Shown one piece after another: positions 30,645 to 42,785 of a stretch of 64,000 nucleotides of DNA (positions within the stretch are counted from its first letter, which is position 1; each line of letters begins with the position of its first letter). The notes under the pieces were generated by a model, which did no database searches, had not been told where the DNA came from, and was given only the letters and a program-made list of their open reading frames with translations. This DNA comes from Selaginella moellendorffii (taxonomy: Eukaryota; Streptophyta; Lycopodiopsida; Selaginellales; Selaginellaceae), in NCBI RefSeq assembly GCF_000143415.4, contig NW_003314334.1, positions 879,710 to 943,709 on the forward strand. Direction: 5' to 3'. A program made the translations under genes and the position numbers.

Positions 30645-33600
30645 ATGATCGAGAGCGTGGTTGAGGGCGCATTGGGCGTCGCCAAAGAGTAAGCTAGGGG
30701 ATTTTGGGGTTCTCGTCTAGATTTTGATTCTTTCCTTTCCCGCGCTCCTCCAGGTCGATCAAGACCTTCACGCAGGAGGCCTTCAACATCACGATCAAGC
30801 TCATCAATGGATTCTCGGCAATGCTTCTCGCGCTCATTCCTGGGAAGACGGCAATGCTCGAGGGTATACAAGGATGGGAGCTCCAACCGACCTTTCGTGC
30901 TGCTCGTATGCCGCGATGGATGGAGAAGTAAGTTTTCCAAGTTTTCATTTTGTGATAGGGAGTCGGCAAGTTCTTTCGAATGCTTTTGGTTTCCTTTTTC
31001 TTTGTGGTGTTAGATCTCCCTGTGACCAGTCCTTTTAAGACACGATTGTTCCTAAGTTCCTTGCGAGCTTTTGATTCGCTTAAGTTTACTTCCTGTTCTA
31101 ATGGTCGCAAGTTTTTATTTCCTCATTGTCGGCAGAGTAGACAGGGTTCCACCTTAAGTTCTTGAATATTTCCAAGTATTATTTCATTCCGTGATAGAGA
31201 TTCGTCCAAAGCGAGATGTTGCTGATGCGTGGCGAGTCCTTTCAATGCTTTTGGTTTCCTTTTTTCGATGTGCTGTTCGTTCTCTCTCTGGTCAGTGAGA
31301 ATTCTGTCCTTTTTAGCTGATTTAGACAGGATCGTCCTTGCAGTTTTTTTATGTTTGATTCGTTTTAGTTTCCTTCCAGTCGTGATGGTTGCAAGTTTTT
31401 CTTCTTCATTGTCAGTAAGAATTAATTCTAATTGTCTTCACGTTTCTTGAATGATCGTTTTCTCTTGTTGCCTTTTATAGTGGAGTTTCTTCCTTCAACG
31501 AATTTATTCACGAGTACGCGGCTGATACCGACAGTGAGACTGAGTCCGAGTATGAATCTGGGTTGGACGACGATAGTATGCCACCGTCGCCATCTTCACA
31601 AACTTCGCATTTTTCGAGGTCGAGCAGTATGTCGAGAAGGCAGGGGAGGTCCTCTCTCTTTCGGCGTTTCTTGCGTTTGATAGCTTGGCCTATACTGGTA
31701 TGGAGGCAGCAGCCAAGAGAGAGCAGCAGGAGGAGATTTATATCTCACAGCCGGAGTGGAAGCTCCGGGAGCTTTACGAGCTTGTATAGCCTGGCCAGCA
31801 AACGCTTCAACAGCATGAGAGACTTTGTGATGCTGCACCAAAGCTCGGATAGTCGGAGAAGAGGTGTGATCGAGGTAAGTGATTTAGTCCTTTGTTGAAA
31901 GGTCTCGAAGAGCTAAGCCTCTTTTTTGTTTTCCTTTGCTCAGGACTTACAGCTTTTGATGGAGCTTTCCATCGAGAGATTTTTTGACGTGATGCACAAC
32001 ATTCTATTCTACTTTATCTCACCCATTCAGACTATGAAAACCTTAGCTCGGAAGATTTTTTGCCAGCAAGAAGAAGCGCCTTCTCTCGAGCAGAAGAGTG
32101 TTCTGGGCGATGCTGATCCAGCTCCAACGTTTCGAGAAGCGAGGCCCAAACAGAGATTAAACACCGATGCTAGGACTTGTAAGGATATCATTACTGACCT
32201 TGGGTGAGTATCGACATTTTCTTTCTGTTTTTTTGCAATCTTTCTTGGACTAAATATTGCATTGCAGTTACCCATATGAATGTCTCCGAGTAACCACTGA
32301 GGACGGATATGTACTTTTATTAGAAAGAATTCCCAGGTAACCTGTTGATGCTTGAGATGTAATTGTTTTTGTTGACATGAGTTTGCAGACGGGATTCGCA
32401 AAAAGTGGTGTATTTGCAGCATGGAATGTTTGACTCGTCACTCGGGTGAGTATCTATAGCATTTTTTCTTTTCGTTCGTATCAAAGCTGTTAAAAATTTC
32501 CAGATGGGTCTCAAATGGTGTTGTAGGCTCGCAGGCGTTCGCTGCGTACGACCATGGTAAGTGACAATCTCCATTTCACTCGTCTCGTGTAACGGTGTTG
32601 GCTTTTTCCAGGGTACGATGTATTTCTCGGCAACTTTCGGGGGCTAGTGTCCAGAGAGCATGTAAATAAGCATATTTCTTCCGAGAGGTCAGGCTACTCT
32701 TTCATCTCCCCTTCCCTTCTACAATCTTATGCCTTGGAGCCTTTGTTCTTCAGATATTGGAGATACTCAGTGAACGAGCACGCCACGCAGGACGTCCCTG
32801 CCATGATAAACAGATTACACGAGCTCAAGACGTCCGAGCTGCAGGAACTATCCGAATCCCCTTCGTCCACTACCGAGGAGGAGATGCCTTACACGCTGTG
32901 CGGGATCTCTCACAGCTTAGGCGGTGCGGCCATGCTCATGTACGTCGTCACAGCTCGCCTCGAAGGCCGGCCGCATCGACTCTCGAGGCTCATCCTTCTC
33001 TCGCCGGCTGGATTCCACGAGGACTCCCCCTGGCTTTTCTACATCTTGCAGTACCTCATTCCTCTGCTGGGTCCGGTGCTGCGGCCTCTCGTCCCTGGTA
33101 TCTACATTCCAACGAAGTTCTTGCGGATGGTTCTCAACAAGCTCGCCCGCGACTTTCAAAACTATCCAGCTCTCGGCGGCCTCGTCCAGCTCCTCTGCGG
33201 CTCCGTCGTGGGTGGCGACAGCTCCAACTGGGTCGGAGCGCTGGGACAGACGCACTACAACATGGACGACATGCCCGGGGTGGCGTACATGGTGGCGGAG
33301 CACATGACACAGATGCTGCGCGCCAAGAGGTTCATCATGTACGACTTTGGCAGCGTCGCGGCCAACACGGAGGCGTATGGGACGCCGGAGCCGCTGGACG
33401 TGGCGGCCTTCTACGACGTGATCGACATCCCGGTGGACTTCGTGGCCGGGAAGAAGGACCGGCTCATCCCGAGGAGCATGGTGAGGAAGCACTACGAGAC
33501 GCTCAAGGCCGCGGGGGGGCAGGCCTCGTACCAGGAGTACGAGTACGCGCACCTCGACTTTACGTTCGCGCACAGGGAGGAGCTGCTGGCTTACGTAATG

Positions 33601-34083
33601 TCGCGGCTCCTGCTGGTAACTCCTCCGGAGAGGAAGCCAAAGGAGACGAGCAGGAGTAGCAGCGGCAAGAGATCGAGCGCTCGCAGCAAGTCGATGAGGA
33701 AGCTCAGCTCTGGAAGATCGTCGCAGAAGAAGCAGCTCAAGGTCTCGGCGGATGGAGAGGTGGTGACCAAGGAGAACGTCTCGGACAGGGAGCAGCGTCT
33801 CAACGGGCCGGGGCTGTTCAAGATTTCTTCGCTGGGCGACCACGATGGATTCGAGCAGGAGGCGGTAGAGCAGCAGTCGAGAGGCCAGGCACAGATCGTT
33901 GCGAGCGCAAAGGACGATGAGCAGTCGAGAGGCCAGGCACAGATCGTTGCGAGCGCAAAGGACGATGAGCAGTTGAGAGGCCAGGCACAGATCTTTGCGA
34001 GCGCAAAGGATTGTCTCGAAGGCTTGAACGATGAACAACTAGAGGAGCTGCAAGCTTCTTTGATGATCGAGAGAGCAGAGTGA
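30645..34083 (+). CDS. triacylglycerol lipase-like alpha/beta hydrolase
   Basis: Nine exons (30645-30688, 30754-30927, 31481-31874, 31944-32203, 32268-32336, 32389-32445, 32504-32556, 32612-32687, 32754-34083) encode 818 residues. The protein resembles plant and animal acid-lipase-type hydrolases. The N-terminal third is a plant extension with Ser-rich linker (SFNEFIHEYAADTDSETE). The lipase core contains VVYLQHGMFDSS, YDVFLGNFRG and the nucleophile elbow SHSLGGAA. A likely acid Asp is in AGKKDRLIP and a likely His in YAHLDF. The C-terminal tail is basic and Ser-rich, then has three 16-residue repeats. Substrate and location are not evident; an internal hydrophobic stretch may contact membranes. 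Confidence 0.87.
30950..31420 (+). repeat. diverged direct duplication inside lipase intron 2
   Basis: Two stretches, about 30950-31140 and 31190-31420, share the same series of short words in order (for example GATAG, AATGCTTTTGGTTTCCTTTTT, GATTCG, TGGTTGCAAGTTTTT). This is an unusually long intron for the window. Confidence 0.5.
33874..34017 (+). repeat. three 48-base coding tandem repeats in the lipase C-terminus
   Basis: Units at 33874-33921, 33922-33969 and 33970-34017 encode a 16-residue repeat (QSRGQAQIVASAKDDE and variants). Units 1 and 2 are identical; unit 3 has a few substitutions. Confidence 0.9.
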
Positions 34084-34298
34084 GTGATTCTTTTGTTCTT
34101 CTAGATTTTGTGTGACTTCCAAAGGAGCGATGGAATTAATTGTATTTATCATGGTCTAGTATTGACGTGCGCGGTAAATTCAAATTCAAATTTTCGAATT
34201 CGAATTTTTAGGGTTCTTGGAGAAGGCGGGTTGACGCGAGGAGAAATGGCAATTGGAGGTTTCGGCGCGCTGTAGCTGGATTGGATTGATCGATCGGC

Positions 34299-36741
34299 AT
34301 GGCTCCGAAGAAGGGGAAGAAGCAGCACGGCAAGGGAAAGCCGGGGGTGCTCAAAGCGAAGGGGAAAGAGACGAAGAAGAAGAAGAAGGACAAGAAATCG
34401 GGAGCGAAGAAAGATGGGAAGAAGAGCAAACTCGCGTCGGGGCTGGGGAATCTGCTCAAGGCCGGCGGCAAGAAGATGCAAGCAAAGATGAAATCGCAGG
34501 GCGCCAAGCTGGAGGAGAAGATGAAGAAGAAGGGGGTGGAGATGCAGCAGAAGATGAAAGCCAAGGGGAACGAGCTGCGCAAGAAGATGAAGGACAAGGT
34601 CCACGAGAAGTCGGAGGAGATGAAGAAGAAGATGAAAGACACAAGAGCGGGGATGAAGAAGAAGATGAGAGACAAGTCTCACGAGCTCAAGGCCAAGATG
34701 GAGAAAGGCGGGAGGGAGATGAAAGCCAAGATGAAGGCCAAAGGGAAGGAGCTCCAGGCCGACGCGAAGAAGAAGATGCGAGAGACTGGCAAGAGGATGA
34801 AAGAAACTGGGGAGAAGATGAAGCACTCTGGAGAGGAGCTGGAGAAAGAGATGGCGAACCTGGGCGGAGAGGCGGCGTCCGGGATCACGAACAAGCTGGT
34901 AGCCTGGCGCAAAACTTTCGAGGACAAAGGCTGGGCGATCGGCAAAGTCCAGGACGATTGGTTCTCGCTCATGCTGCTGGGACTCAACGCCTTTAGTGCG
35001 GGTTTGGCGATCCCAGTTCTCGGAGTCTCCATCTCCCTAGCTTCCGCGTTTAAAAGAGAGTGCCTGGCCTTCCTCCTCACTCCGGCCGTGACCATCGGCT
35101 TCCTCTTCAGCCTGCTGCTACTCGGGATCTCCCTGGCTGGATTCGCTGGGGTGTGGTGGAACCGTCTCGGCATCGTCAAGATCCACTTCTTCCTCACGGC
35201 CGTGCTGGTTGTCATGCTGCTGTGCTTCACCCTGTTCGGCTTCGCCGTGACTTATCGAGGTGGTGGGAAGAAGCTGCCAGGCATAGCCTTCCGGCGGTAC
35301 CTCTTCACGGACTACTCCAAGTGGCTCCAGAGGAAGCTGGTCGGGAATGGATCGCACTGGCAGGACATCCGGTCGTGCGTCGCCAAAGGGAGCTTCTGTC
35401 ACAACTGGAACCTTGGCTCGGCCGAGGAGGTGTACTCCGCAAAGCTGTCCTCCACACAGGTCCCCTCTCCATCTTCTCTTTCGTTGTTGAATCGATCGTT
35501 GCTCTTCTCACGTAAACGTTGCTGCTCTTCTCACGTAAACTTTGTGCTGTTCGCAGTCTGGATGCTGCGCTCCACCATTTCCCTGTGGCTTTGCTTACCA
35601 AGGCGGGACCAACTGGCGGCTTCCCAGCACCCCGGACGCGGACGCGGACTGCTCGGTGTGGAACGCCAACGAGCTCTGCCTCGACTGCGACTCTTGCAAG
35701 GCCGGCATCTTGCAGAACGTCAAGAGCAAGTGGTACAAGGCCTCGGTTGTCAACATCGTGGTGATTGCTGCGCTGCTTGCCATACTGTACCGGACGTGGT
35801 TCGTGATGCGCGTCAGCGGGAGGTGGGAGAGCGTCGCCCAGGAGGTAAAGCAGGCCGTCAAGCCCAAGGAGGAGGAACAGGAGCACGTCGAGCCGTCGGC
35901 GGTGATTGATATCATCCTTGAAGGCGAGGAGCACGACGAAACCGCCAAGAAGAGAGCCGCCGCTCTGGTGGAAGAGGACGAAGACACGCTGTTCCCGTCG
36001 TGGCTGGAGGAAGACACACCTGCGGATTCCATACCGAAGAGTTCGTCAGCAACAAGCTCTCAAGCGAGTTCCACCAGCAAGAGAAGCAAGAAAGGCAAAG
36101 GGAAGAAGTCACCACCATCCGAGACGTCGTCCGACGCTGGATCAAAGAAGTCTCGCAAGCAGAAAGGCAAAGGCAAAGCAACAACGGAGGACGAACAAGC
36201 GTCTGCTCAAGATGACGATTCCTGGGCAAGTCCTCGGCAGCAGGCAGACTCAGCAGTGGGAACTTTCCCGCAGGGATTTGTAGCTCAGAATCCACTGGCT
36301 GCAATGTCTCCCTGGATGCAAAGTCCACAAGCAGGATACATGCAGAGCGGGGCTCTCTACAACGATCCAAACTACATGCAAGCGGCATACCTTCAAGGCC
36401 AGATTCCTGGAAACTACACGTTCTACCAGACAGATCCATATGGACAAATGGCAGGGAACTTATACCAAGGATATCAAGATCCTCAGATGCAAATGTATAT
36501 GCAAGATCCACAGATGCAACAGATGTACATGCAAGATCCGATGCAGGAGATGTATATGCAAGATCCTCAGATGCAGCAGATGTATATGCAAGACCCTCAG
36601 ATGCAAAGTTATGGTTTTCATCAGGACCCTTACGTGCAAGACCCCAACCAAGGATACCAGTACCAAGCTTACGATCCAAGCCAGGCTTACATGCAAGATC
36701 CAAACCAGGCATATCAAGAATGGCAGAATCCATCATATTGA
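34299..36741 (+). CDS. chimeric tetraspanin with 11-residue-repeat N-terminus and Met/Gln-rich C-terminus
   Basis: Two exons (34299-35459, 35557-36741) encode 781 residues. Residues 1-60 are very Lys-rich. Residues 63-187 are about eleven 11-residue repeats with consensus KMKxKGxELxx, expected to form a long charged amphipathic helix like LEA-3 or apolipoprotein/synuclein repeats. A plant tetraspanin follows: three membrane helices (about 223-248, 255-285, 295-320), a large loop with GCCAPPFPCGF, a DCxxW motif (DADCSVWNANELC) and LDCDSCKAGIL, then a fourth helix (VVNIVVIAALLAILY). After it come an acidic segment, a Lys/Ser-rich linker and a Gln/Met/Tyr/Asp/Pro repeat tail (MYMQDPQMQQ). Plant tetraspanins are normally about 270 residues, so both extensions are unusual. 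Confidence 0.85.
34485..34859 (+). repeat. 11-residue coding repeat array
   Basis: Consecutive 33-base units encode KMKSQGAKLEE, KMKKKGVEMQQ, KMKAKGNELRK, KMKDKVHEKSE, KMRDKSHELKA, KMEKGGREMKA, KMKAKGKELQA and related units, with one 4-residue insertion. Confidence 0.85.
36478..36715 (+). repeat. MYMQDPQMQ-type coding repeats
   Basis: Units of about 10 residues (QMQMYMQDP, QMQQMYMQDP, MQEMYMQDP and others) repeat five times, then give way to looser Tyr/Gln/Asp/Pro repeats. Confidence 0.8.
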
Positions 36742-36764
36742 CTAGAACGGTCTTACGTACCAGG

Positions 36765-39700
36765 TTAGATTTTTCCGGTGTACTTGAAGTTTTTCTCGTA
36801 GTCTTTCCTAATCATCGCAAGATTGCTTCTCAGAGGTCCTTCTGCTAGATCAACAGTGAGAATCTCATAACACGAATGCAAGGCGTAACCTCCAAGTGCG
36901 GCGTGGAGTTGTTGTAGATCTTGAGACGAGCTCAAGAGTGCGTACACGCCCGGTCGAAGCTCCTTGTCCACCTCCCTGAAAGGAAGTTTTGGTTTACGAT
37001 ACGAAGGGAAAAGAAAGGGACTTTACCTGTCCAGGCCGGCTTCAAAAGGTCCAGCTCCTGACAAAACGGACAGATAATCGGAGAGGACGTTTATGCAGTA
37101 CCTTCCCAAGGTCTCTTTCTGTTCTCCGAGCTGGATCGACGGGAAACAATGTTTCAGGCAAAAAAACATGTAAAACACGGCAAAGAAAAGTTACCTCTTC
37201 ATATATTCGCCGAAGCCAACGGGCACACTGCATAGCAGTAACCGTAGTCATTGTACAAAGCTTTGATGAACTTTCCAAACAGTGTAACAGCACACGAAGA
37301 GATTCTCCCAGAAGTGCAATAGCGCGGCCGCTCTCTCTGTGAGAGGACAAAAGAGAGCGCTTTAGATGGATGCTCAAAATGATCAAATATGTTACCTTTT
37401 CCGATGTTTTAAGACTGTATATAGCAGCTTGCACGATGCAATATAAAAATGCAAGACGACCTCAGCGTCCACATTGCCATCCTCAATCTTGAAGCGGGGA
37501 TTCCTGTGCTTGGTGTAGCTTGGGAGCTTGAACTGATATACTGGCTTTAAAATACCCACGGGACTGTGCAGAGCAAGAGCAACGTGAGTGGCTTTCATAC
37601 AGAAAATGACTTCGCGGGAAGCGATCCTTGTTATGATGTCCAGGCTCTGGAGAAGGACGGAGGAGGAGGCGACTGTAGCTGGCCTCTCTTCCTGCCGTTT
37701 TTTCTTATAAAACACAGCTGGTCCTTGAAGATGCGTGATTAGATTCACTAGCTCGGCGATGAATCTCGGTGAGTACTTTGCAAGGACTTTTAAACGTCGT
37801 GGACCTGTAAAACAAAAAGACGATCATAGAGGTCACGATGGAAAAATAAAACAGCAACTTACCTGAAACAGCGTCCAGAGCGACTGCGAGGCACTCCACA
37901 CAAGCCGCAGTTACAACTCCAACTCTTCCATCGTCAGAGTCACCGAGTCTCAAAGCGGAGCTGAACTTGGAAACGTCAGAGCTTCCACAAAGTGCCTTCT
38001 GTATAGTCTGAAACGCAAGAAGAAGCTGCGGCACTGGTGCGAACTTGATGAGCGCACAAAACGAATCCCTGATCGCAGCACCCAAGTCTCCGTAGAAACG
38101 GCCAAAGTCGACATGCAGCTCTCTGCCGGCTCTTATTTCAGACGACTGCAGCCATATAACAGCTCCCAGGAGATCAATATGCAGCTTCAAAAGTCTCAGG
38201 TACTCTGCTCGAGCTACCGGAGGTTGAAGCGAAGGTAGAACAAGCCCGAGTGACTCCATGCACTTGACTGCTCCGAAAATCCAGAAGAAACACGTACGCT
38301 TGGCGGGCGCAGCGTGATACATAAGGGACGTTGCCTCGGTGAGAAGTGAATAGACAACTTCCAGCACTGCACTGACTGTCGAAGGAGCCACCGTCTTACC
38401 GATAGAAGACGCTTTCAAAGCATACGGCGAAAAGTGTAGACTTCTCAGCTTCACCAAGGCAGCCATGGCCATCAAGAGCTCCCCAACGATTTCCGATCGT
38501 TCTCGTTGCAAGCCGCTGTCGAACAGCCAGCTTAGAGCAGCTTTCTGCGATTCGTCCAGTGGATGTAGCTGAGATGTCTCGTCCGCTCGAACGTTCACTT
38601 CCTCCATGTCAATGTCTTGAGCCGGTTCTACTTTTCGATCCTCGTCGTCGCTCGAAGTTTCAGACTTTCCTTCGTCTTCTTGCTCTTCTTTTTCACTGTC
38701 GCTTTCATCGGTGCTCTCATCGTCCTCCTGGTCCTCCAGTAGTGTCTCAACTTTCAGGGCCTTCACATCGATGTTTTTCGAGTCCAGAAACACGTCTAGA
38801 ATACTGCTCTGCCGTGACTCTGTACCCCGGGCTTCTGCAATACGTCCCAGTAGAATGGTAACAACCTTTTGCTCAATACTTCTGAGAGACGACACCCAAG
38901 GAATCGTTGTCAGCCATCGTAACTCTCTGCTTTTGTCTTCTTGACATTTTCTGTCCAGGAGCCCGAGAGTTTCAGCAGCTGTCCACAAAATACTCCTTGC
39001 GAAAGATATCGATCCAAGAAAGCTGTAGCTTTGCAGCTCATTGTCATCTGCGTCCCAGGCACTGTCGGCTTGCTGTATACATTTGAACAGGAACTTAGTG
39101 TCGTCGTCCCTGTCAACTGATTCCGCCCGTGCTTCGGACCGCTTGACAAGGAGGCAGCTCGATTCCAACGCGAAGATCTGGTTCAAAATATGCTGGATGT
39201 ATGACTGCGTACTCTTGACAGCGGAAGCCAGCGAGCCAGCGATGGATTCAGCCACAAAAGCACTCCTTTCTTTCAGCTTCATTGCGCAATCTGAGGCCAT
39301 GTTGATGGATCGATATAGCCAGCTGAAAAGGTCCATATCGAATCCCGGAACGTCGCTACCGATCTGTTTGCTGCGGGTAATCGCGAATGCTTTTGTTGTC
39401 TGTCTGCAGACGGCAAAAAGTTCAAATATCTTGACACCTGAGATTTCTGATCTGTTCTTGATAATTGCAGCCAACATACTTAAGGCGAGTCTAAGAAAAA
39501 AAAAACATGTTCTTATAAGCAAAACAAAGAAAAAATGCGGTACCTTTCGACATAGCAAACCGAGAAAATGCACTGCATTGTATCCAGCTCCTTCTTTTGT
39601 CCCCAAGGAAAGGAAGCAATAAGCTGGAAAAGACCAATGCATGTTTCTAACGTTGAATCCGGCAACAGCTGGATGTTCAAGGTTGACGACTCAAAGCCTG

Positions 39701-42700
39701 TAAAAGAAGGCTTCTTGAACTTCTTGAATTCTATTTCCAGATGCAGAAGTTTCCGTAGAGCCTTCCAAGCAGCTGGTAGAAGAGCAGTTTGGACCCTCTG
39801 CAAAAAGAAATGTCTAAACGTTAGAAACCATCAAACTAGAAGATAAACACCACCTGGTTCTCACAAAATAGAAGATTATGAAGAAGCTCACGAGTAATGG
39901 GACGTTGAGCGAATGCTGGAGGTTCAGGCCTCCAAGTGATCAAGGCGTAACTAAGGCAGCTCGTAAGACATTTCCTGGAAGCATATCTTGACCAAAGGTC
40001 TATTGTACGAGAAATGAGTTGCCATCTTGCCGAAGGCATGCTTTCCTCCGTTAGCATCACCACAACTCCATTCCAAGACGTGATCACCGTCTCACCAATC
40101 TCCTTGAGTGAGCACGAGGTGCCACCATCAAGGAGTAAAACGACCAAGTCTTTCGCTTCGGCCTTGAAATCCAGTAGCAACTGACGGACATCACCTTCTG
40201 ACGATGACTTTCCGTTCTGATAATCCACACTGTCGAGCGAGTGCAAAACTGGATCTTCAACAGAAGAGGAGGTAAGTTTCGCTTCGAAATACTCAACGGA
40301 CTGGATATACCTTTGCAAGTCACTCAGGCGCTGAATTGCAAGGAGATCCATCAAATAGTATAACGATGGAAATGACGTCTTCTGCGTCACTAGAAGAAGT
40401 CCGTTGATAAGAGCGGTAACGCTAGTTGCCTGTCCAATCCACGAGAAAGTGGACAAGTCCTGCGGTTCCAAAGCTATCTCCATCCAGTCGATTTCTAACG
40501 AGTCCAAGTGTAGCTCGTGCGCTGCTTCAGCCGCTTTCCCGGCCTTGAGAGGGGCCATAAGTGAGATACACTGTCGGTGCAGCATCCGGCATATTAAGTA
40601 TAGCCGAAGAAGAAAGAAAGCCTTCAACCCTGCCCATTCTGCAAGTTTCTTCACTTTTCCTTTCGAGATCTTGACCAGAAGATCGGAAAGTGGCACTGCT
40701 ACAACTGAGGTGACAAGATGCCTCACGTTGACCCCTACTTGGTAAGCATTTGTTGATGTAACGTTGAGATTTTCCAAAATCTGTGCATGAAGTTCCCCTG
40801 AGGCCATCACCACTGCTTCGACAACCACGTCGGTACTGTTGATCATTCGAAGCGTTTCCAAAGCGTCCCTTGACACCATGTTCACGACTTCAGGAGCTTG
40901 AGCTTCGGGCATGTTCTCGATCATCTTCCGTAGTGCATTTAGAAGTAAAGGATCGCAAAAGAAGCTTTTAAGACCCTGCGCGAACAAAGAGGGCGACAGA
41001 AACTGCAAGCCTTCGTCTGGTCCCAGTGATTTCACGGAAGAAAAGAGCACCGGTAAAGCACCTGAAATTCAAGAGCTAGTTAAGAAGCAGTTTTGAATTT
41101 GTCCGAAAGACTCACCGAGATCTCGAAGCTCACTCGAAATTCTCAGCATTTGGCATCCAACCGCGATCACGTCTGCAACTTCGCTAGTTTCTATAACCGT
41201 TGCTGACAGTAGAATGCGCCAGAAGTCCTCCACGCCACCTTCAGCCGCTCGATGATCTATATCCAAGACAACGCCTATGCCACGAACTATTTCCCCGTAG
41301 CCAGCTGCTATCAATCCCGTCATCCCGCTATCGTTTACAGCTGAAAGTGACTTTGCGTAATCCACAAGCACCCCGTAGTATCGCTTGATAAACTTAAAGT
41401 GGCCATTTGTCGGCGTGTCTCTCGTTGGAACATACACAACCTGTTCCTTCACAACGCGAAACAAGCTACTTGTCGCAGACACCAAACTTGTCTTCCCGGA
41501 AACCTCTTTCTCGTCGATAAGTTGCTGGATCAGAGGCAGCGAAAGCTCTACAAAGACCAGAAACTGCAGCTGGTTGTCAGTGAGACGCACACTCTTGGAC
41601 TCGCCGTCTTCACCACCCTGTTGATTTTCCTTTTCCTCAGATCCTTCTTGCTGTCCCACCCCTCGTACCCCGAATACATCCGACTTGATGGATGCCCTGT
41701 GACCCTTAAAGCTTTGTGCGAACAGCCTCAGCAATTCCCCGAGCGATGCCAGCGCTGTGAAAGACCTTTCCTGTCCCAGCTCTTTCAGTTTCTCGAACAG
41801 AAGCTTGTGACTGGTTGTGGTTTCCATTTCCTGCGCGCTGGAATCGTTGAGCCACTTAGCAGCAGCAGTGGATGCCTCTGGGAACCCCTCTATAGGAACT
41901 GTGTGAAAAAGCCCGTAGTCCAAAACTCTGGCTATCGCCGTGCGTAGCAACTCCACCGCGTCACAGCCTTTTCTCTCGTAGATCAAAACCCCCGTCAACT
42001 TAAGCAGCGGACACAAGAGCTTCTCGACTATCGCTTGGAATGCCGCCTTGGGATTCGCCTGAGTCGTGAGAAACTTCCCGAATCCATCTGCTATCAATGC
42101 CCCGGTCTCCAGCATAGATCTTTCGGGTTCGCTACGCAGCAAAGCCTCGAAGAACGACGAAGCAAACAGGGTCCAATCTAGAAGCTGTGGCCGGAAACTC
42201 CTGTCATAAGTGTGTAGCAAGAGCTTCAAAATCTCGATCACCGAAACGACCACCACCTCGAGCTCTTCACTCTCATTGCCATCCAGAAGAAGTTCTCCCT
42301 CTCTTCTCCTCATACCCTTCGTTGTGAGAACTAAATCTATTCCCTTGAGAATACCTGGATAGACGTGAAGGTTTCCCTGGCTCGACAAGCACCAGTGCAA
42401 GATAGCCCAGGAACGAGCGTCGGTAGTCACATTTCCCCCTTTGTCCTTGGATCCTGGCTTCGCACTGGAAATAATCTCTGATTGAATCCATCCCGCCAGG
42501 AACGACACAAACTGCGGCATCGGCACTCCTCTCGAGAGCGATCCCTTCTTCTGGCATTCCACGAACTGGAATGCCTGATCAAGCTTGCTGCAAAGGAGAC
42601 ACGATCGTGAGCAAGAACACGGAGAAAATCGAGAGCACGCAGAGAGACCTGGAATTTGGCGCGCTGGACAGCCGCAGCAATCGCATGAGCTCCACATTGG

Positions 42701-42785
42701 AAACCTCCAAATCCTGGCCCTGAAGCTTGGGCTTCTTCACGGCGCCGGCGCCGCTCGTCGACGCCGACGACGTCCTCTTCCCCAT
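36765..42785 (-). CDS. URB2: Urb2/Npa2-like nucleolar pre-rRNA processing factor
   Basis: Nine exons (42785-42649, 42587-41116, 41061-39854, 39797-39544, 39490-37863, 37804-37396, 37336-37195, 37130-37027, 36975-36765) encode 1854 residues. Urb2/Npa2 acts in early 60S assembly (27S pre-rRNA processing) in the nucleolus. The best evidence is the conserved C-terminus: ELRPGVYALLSSSQDLQQLH, then EGPLRSNLAMIRKDYEKNF and KYTGKI. A highly acidic Asp/Glu/Ser run is encoded near 38640-38740. The N-terminus has a short basic nuclear-type patch (VKKPKLQG). A telo-box (42793-42803) lies at the start. The remainder looks alpha-helical. The stop is 23 bases from the convergent tetraspanin stop. Confidence 0.85.

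Noticed and set aside
32917-34038. 373-codon minus-strand frame opposite the lipase
   Set aside because: It is His/Arg/Leu-rich antisense sequence with no motif, while the plus strand has the full lipase core.
34149-34826. Leu-rich minus-strand frame that looks like a membrane protein
   Set aside because: It is the antisense of the Lys/Met-rich 11-residue repeats and reads as hydrophobic only for that reason.
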